Assembly (NCBI GenBank): GCA_947650365.1
Contig: OX393557.1
Span: 3,063,045 to 3,127,044 of the forward strand
Origin: Chamaelirium japonicum
Lineage: Eukaryota > Streptophyta > Magnoliopsida > Liliales > Melanthiaceae
Length of the DNA: 64,000 nucleotides
Direction: 5' to 3'
Shown here: piece after piece, positions 62,201-64,000 of the stretch
How the letters are laid out: every line of letters begins with the position of its first letter
Position numbering within the stretch: the stretch's first letter is position 1
Made by a program: the position numbers and the translations under genes
The notes under the pieces: model-generated
Seen by the model: only the letters and a program-made list of their open reading frames with translations
Databases searched by the model: none
What the model was told of the DNA's origin: nothing

Positions 62201-64000
62201 GTCCTTTAGTTCGCGTTTTAAATGCGTTTTTTTGAATAAATCGGCGAACTTTGTTACTATGCCCGTACCAGTGTCAGTGCTTCTTAGCCAACAAGTCTAC
62301 AACTTATACACCTCCTTTACATAACAGATTATATAGTTTTAACTAAGGACACTACTTCTGTGGAATGGGAGCACAATTGAAACCAAAGAAGAATCCTATT
62401 GTGAGGGCATCAAAACAAGTAAACAACACAATGCTATAGATTATTTCAGCTTTATGCAGGTAAGCACGTCAAGCTAGATGTTCAAGGTTTCATCGTTCAG
62501 ATGAAGCCTGGAATCTTTTTGGTTTGGATTATTTTGCATGGTTTCAGTTACCCAAACCTAGGCAAGTCCAATTTATTGCTGATAAGTTGAAGGGGGCTCC
62601 TAAAAGTGGTGGATGCGTCAACGAGTCACTCCCAAACACCAGGCTACATGGGTAGATATGAAGCACTGTTTTAAAACTTGATAAAAAAAGACTGAGTCAG
62701 GCCAAGTTGACTCGACTCAGCCAAATTTTGAGTCGAGTTATTTGGCCGAGTTGGGATAAAACTCAGTCAAGTCGGACCGAGTTTAATCGACTCGGGTGGC
62801 TTTTGAGTCGAGCCTAAGTTTCGAGTTTTACACAATGATATGAAGAACTTACAAAAGCAGAAATTTCTGCCTATCAATTATAACCAAGTCCTCCAGCTCC
62901 AATTTCACAAGAAGCTTAGGCGTCAAAATACAGAGTTGAACTAGGTGAAGACTGAAGAAATACGATCGAGTAGTGGACACAAACTTACAGCAGTGGAAGA
63001 AATTAATCAGCATGCTTTGGAAGTTGAGGACAGCTCATAACGCATGCTTCGACAAGAAAGATAGCCACGATACCCTTCCATTACTCTGGAATCCATTAGT
63101 GACTCCACCAGTGCAACCTATAGCTCCAATTTTGGCATGATTTAAGTGTGGTACACTCAACACATCACGAGCACATATTCCCAGTGGAAGCTTATGACCA
63201 CTATTGCTGAGAAGGAATATTTGAGGGCGAGCATGCACAAGAAGACCTTGAAGGTGATATTGAGGGCTAGCCTCTTGCATTGGTTATTTGGTTATAAGAA
63301 CAAACAATTGAGTGAAAAAGGTCCAGCATCTCTGACACCATAGCATATTGTCCAAAGGAGCCATTTGCCTTCTTGATTGGTGGGAGTGAAAAAAAAAATC
63401 TTACCTCTACTAACCTGATCAAGAGAATGCCTTTGAACAAGCAAGACTACCATTCAGCCATTCAGCAAGACAATATGAAAAACAAAGAAACCAGTATGGT
63501 TAAAGTTTGCTATAAAAAATTTGGCTACTAGTGCATCACTTGATAACTTAAAAGTTTCCCATGTGCAGAGGGAACATAAAATTGTGGTAGATCTTACTGC
63601 AAAAGTTATACCTCTATCTCCCTATACTTATCATATGCTATGCAATCCTTGTACACTTAATTATGCCAACAGAGCTCAAAGAAACAATGCATAGGATAGC
63701 TTGGGAAAGTTGTATACTTGATCAGTGAATTAAATATTGATTGATAATCAAGAAATTTTACTTTATTGTTCAAAATAAATAGACAAATAAAATGGGCACA
63801 AACCTTTGTCAATCCCGCTTTACCTTCAGTGCTGTAAGAGAGACGGTCATCGAGCATGTTCAAGCAGCAAGAAAGTTGAAAGAACTCCTGCTTTAAGAGA
63901 TTAAGTTGTTGCAATATAGTACTCTTTTCTGCTTTTTCTAGCTGGACCATTCTTCTAGCATACTTCACACACTTCTTTTCCAGCTTGAGTTGCTCCCTTA
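46912..64000 (-). CDS. MEE22: EMB1611/MEE22-like coiled-coil protein, 3' part of gene
   Basis: Minus-strand gene entering from the right edge. Exons in coding order: 64000-63804 (start outside), 55416-53526, 53434-53116, 52937-52807, 50838-49994, 48632-48520, 47221-46912. Splice sites are AG/GT with matching phases throughout, giving about 1270 visible codons and a stop at 46912. The N-terminal visible part is a charged coiled coil ([20 protein letters not shown]); the rest is Ser-rich then helical. I assign it to the plant maternal effect embryo arrest 22 (EMB1611) family from the coiled-coil-then-LKQEF.Q...LD pattern and overall layout. That family is needed for embryo and meristem development; its biochemistry is poorly known. 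The family name is less certain than the gene model. A small extra exon near 55583-55634 is possible. Confidence 0.7.
47579..48000. mobile_element. Partial copy of the TAGTCACAAAGTTCG element
   Basis: It begins TAGTCACCAAGTTCAGGTTC and continues with AAAAATCAGTAAAAATC, GGTGAAATTTGG and a TTTAAGGC block. This parallels 61080-61300 in the same order. The matching right terminus is not found before exon 48520-48632, so this copy looks truncated. It lies in the last intron of the minus-strand gene. Confidence 0.6.
48520..48632 (-). CDS. MEE22: MEE22-like, penultimate exon
   Basis: Encodes [20 protein letters not shown] and [17 protein letters not shown], with CATAG acceptor and GTACGT donor (minus strand). 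It resembles an ARM/HEAT-type helix pair, but this is only suggestive. Confidence 0.85.
48633..49993 (-). other. Intron of MEE22-like gene
   Basis: 1.36 kb. It contains a repeat (49030-49490) with ends CCATGATTTTAAGACTCGG and the complement of CCAAGGTTTGAGAACTCGG, rich in CCGAAACCG. This is probably another hAT-like MITE, though no target duplication is clear. Its middle has tandem palindromes (49199-49278). Confidence 0.55.
49199..49278. repeat. Tandem TTATAAGTTATAACTTATAA palindromes
   Basis: Alternating ATAAGTTATAACTTAT and ACTGATAACTTATCAGTTAT units, each self-complementary, give an 80-bp run able to form several hairpin arrangements. It sits in the CCGAAACCG-type element. Confidence 0.85.
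49994..50838 (-). CDS. MEE22: MEE22-like, 845-bp exon
   Basis: Encodes [20 protein letters not shown] to LIELVGRYM, with CAG acceptor and GTAAGG donor. Long amphipathic helices such as [20 protein letters not shown] and [20 protein letters not shown] suggest a helical-repeat fold. A Ser/Glu-rich acidic patch ([12 protein letters not shown]) follows. No known catalytic motif. Confidence 0.88.
50839..52806 (-). other. Intron of MEE22-like gene
   Basis: About 2 kb. Short frames at 51181-51530 and 51912-52232 are unassigned. Near 51570-51650 a GTCATGGCTATG unit recurs three times. No defined transposon ends. Confidence 0.4.
52807..52937 (-). CDS. MEE22: MEE22-like, 131-bp exon
   Basis: Encodes [20 protein letters not shown] and [19 protein letters not shown], phase 2 in and phase 1 out, joining both neighbours correctly. 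Confidence 0.85.
53116..53434 (-). CDS. MEE22: MEE22-like, 319-bp exon
   Basis: Encodes [20 protein letters not shown] to TLKSDLLPE, with TGCAG acceptor and GTAAGT donor. Contains [20 protein letters not shown]. No known motif. Confidence 0.85.
53526..55416 (-). CDS. MEE22: MEE22-like, large 1.9-kb exon
   Basis: 630 codons from [12 protein letters not shown] to MELMNG. Ser/Asn/Asp-rich, probably disordered, with a helical island [20 protein letters not shown] then [16 protein letters not shown] and an acidic [12 protein letters not shown]. This exon carries most of the visible protein. No stops, and the composition is normal for a nuclear protein. Confidence 0.88.
56195..57422. mobile_element. 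Relative of the 45346-46073 element, interrupted
   Basis: GGTTTCGGGTTTCGAAACTC, AAGGTGTATTTCAGCA, CATATTTACATAAAAAA and GAAGTGGGTATCGAA follow the same order as 45400-45960. The outer ends are not defined here. A hAT-type MITE splits it at the GGACTGGG site. Confidence 0.65.
56240..56924. mobile_element. hAT-type MITE with perfect TIRs
   Basis: CAGTGTTGTCAAGGCG and its exact complement at the ends, with perfect 8-bp duplication GGACTGGG (56232-56239 and 56925-56932). Subterminal GCGCCTCGAGACGAGG-type words and GCACCTTGAGCCTCAAG lie on the two sides, around a T-rich centre. No transposase. A clear hAT insertion, probably younger than the host element. Confidence 0.93.
57630..57975 (+). pseudogene. 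LINE (non-LTR) RNase H remnant and 3' end
   Basis: Plus-strand frames give [41 protein letters not shown] and, after a one-base shift, [20 protein letters not shown] and a stop near 57909. The order (W.EGDS, D...L, R..N..AD.LA) matches the RNase H-like tail of plant LINEs. The following text ends in a short A-run near 57976. Truncated at the 5' side. Confidence 0.75.
59040..59434 (+). pseudogene. rps4: Nuclear copy of plastid rps4 (3' part)
   Basis: The frame from about 59045 reads [47 protein letters not shown] and [15 protein letters not shown]. Then, after an indel, it reads [14 protein letters not shown] and finally [14 protein letters not shown] and a stop near 59434. This is plastid ribosomal protein S4 lacking its first about 90 residues. 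A frameshift, a stop and several substitutions show nuclear decay. The flanking DNA is not obviously plastid. Confidence 0.9.
59424..59851. repeat. Tandem duplication starting at the rps4 stop
   Basis: Two copies of about 210 bp (about 59424-59625 and 59641-59851), each running from GTCAAACTTGAACCTAACAA through GAAGGGCCTTGATAC and ACTACTGGGGAACAAGAGTC to CAGATTCTCAATAAGC. They differ at a few positions. The first bases belong to the rps4 end, so the duplication happened after the plastid DNA arrived. Confidence 0.88.
60364..62287. mobile_element. Palindromic DNA element B (GACACG family), interrupted
   Basis: Reverse-orientation relative of 19846-21345. The ends are CTAGGAAGCACAGACACTT and GTGTCAGTGCTTCTTAG, with flanks CCTACAAG (60356-60363) and CCAACAAG (62288-62295), seven of eight identical. 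It contains the intact palindrome GATTCAGTTTTGGCTTCAAC to GTTGAGGCCAAAACTAAATC (60590-60655) that is split by Cassandra in copy A. It is interrupted near its right end by the element at 61080-62261. Confidence 0.85.
61080..62261. mobile_element. Element C, TAGTCACAAAGTTCG ends, nested in B
   Basis: ATAGTCACAAAGTTCG at the left is met by CGAACTTTGTTACTAT at the right. The flanks CCCGTACCC (61071-61079) and CCCGTACCA (62262-62270) form a 9-bp duplication with one mismatch. Subterminal zones are rich in AAATCGG/CGGTAAAA words on each side. The interior (61500-61900) has GAAGAGGAA-rich sequence without a convincing frame. The 9-bp duplication suggests a Mutator-like element. A partial relative begins at 47579. 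Confidence 0.8.
62450..63600 (+). pseudogene. Ty3/gypsy gag remnant split by a MITE
   Basis: Before the insertion: [35 protein letters not shown]. After it: [20 protein letters not shown] and [10 protein letters not shown]. These are successive parts of a gypsy Gag domain with stops between. Later short pieces (63020-63340, 63540-63600) may belong to gag-pol but are too broken to name. No LTR is visible. Confidence 0.68.
62664..62837. mobile_element. hAT-type MITE, GAGTC-rich family, copy 3
   Basis: 174 bp. The ends are CACTGTTTTAAAACTT and the complement of CATTGTGTAAAACTCG. The 8-bp duplication ATATGAAG (62656-62663 and 62838-62845) is perfect. The interior is full of GACTCG/GAGTCG. Like copy 2 it sits in a gypsy gag. 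Confidence 0.88.
63804..64000 (-). CDS. MEE22: MEE22-like, coiled-coil exon at window edge
   Basis: Minus frame [60 protein letters not shown], ending LTK before a GTTTGT donor. The heptad pattern of hydrophobics supports a coiled coil. It continues beyond the window, so this exon's start is not seen. Confidence 0.8.

Larger units (their letters stand above)
55417..63803 (-). other. 8.4-kb intron of MEE22-like gene
   Basis: It holds the nested hAT (56240-56924), a LINE relic, plastid rps4 DNA with a tandem duplication, the nested B/C stack and a gypsy gag relic. 58000-59000 has no recognised feature. 59907-60060 has a plus-strand frame of protein-like composition I cannot identify. Confidence 0.6.

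Overview
This is nuclear DNA from a flowering plant with a large, transposon-rich genome. The evidence is GT-AG introns of several kilobases, plant-type Ty3/gypsy, copia and Cassandra retroelements, many hAT-type miniature elements, and a nuclear copy of plastid rps4. The species cannot be named from the sequence alone.

Two host genes converge tail to tail. On the plus strand, about 4.1-37.8 kb, is a complete organellar DNA primase-helicase of the TWINKLE family. I trace about 21 exons (about 715 codons): a presequence-like N-terminus, a zinc-ribbon primase module, TOPRIM, and a DnaB/T7 gp4-like helicase. Exons make up only about 2.15 kb of a 33.7-kb gene. On the minus strand, from 46.9 kb to beyond the right edge, is the 3' part of a long coiled-coil gene resembling EMB1611/MEE22 (maternal effect embryo arrest 22). 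Seven exons are visible.

Everything else is intronic or intergenic mobile DNA. Left edge (0-3.4 kb): microsatellite-bounded foldback elements and two hAT-type elements with target-site duplications (TSDs). TWINKLE intron 2: a copia RNase H remnant. Intron 5 (8.8 kb): a 6.6-kb chromovirus-like Ty3/gypsy derivative with an inverted LTR at its left end, then a dead hAT transposase. Intron 9 (6.7 kb): a Cassandra TRIM retroelement carrying 5S rRNA-like sequence, inserted in the centre of a palindromic DNA element, and a gypsy gag split by a hAT MITE that is itself split by a microsatellite hairpin cassette. Intron 12: a decayed minus-strand LTR element. The 9-kb intergenic region holds a 3-kb chain of foldback elements, hAT elements and telomere-like DNA. 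Introns of the minus-strand gene hold further hAT elements, a LINE RNase H remnant, plastid rps4 DNA, a nested three-element stack and another gypsy gag relic.

The most unusual signal is a set of at least twelve palindromic elements of very different size (about 60 to 911 bp), nearly all bordered by long (TA)n and often (GA/TC)n arrays and sometimes chained end to end. They recall Micron, the microsatellite-targeting element of rice, but here unrelated foldback families, including one with about 300-bp arms and a GC-rich core, share the same habitat.
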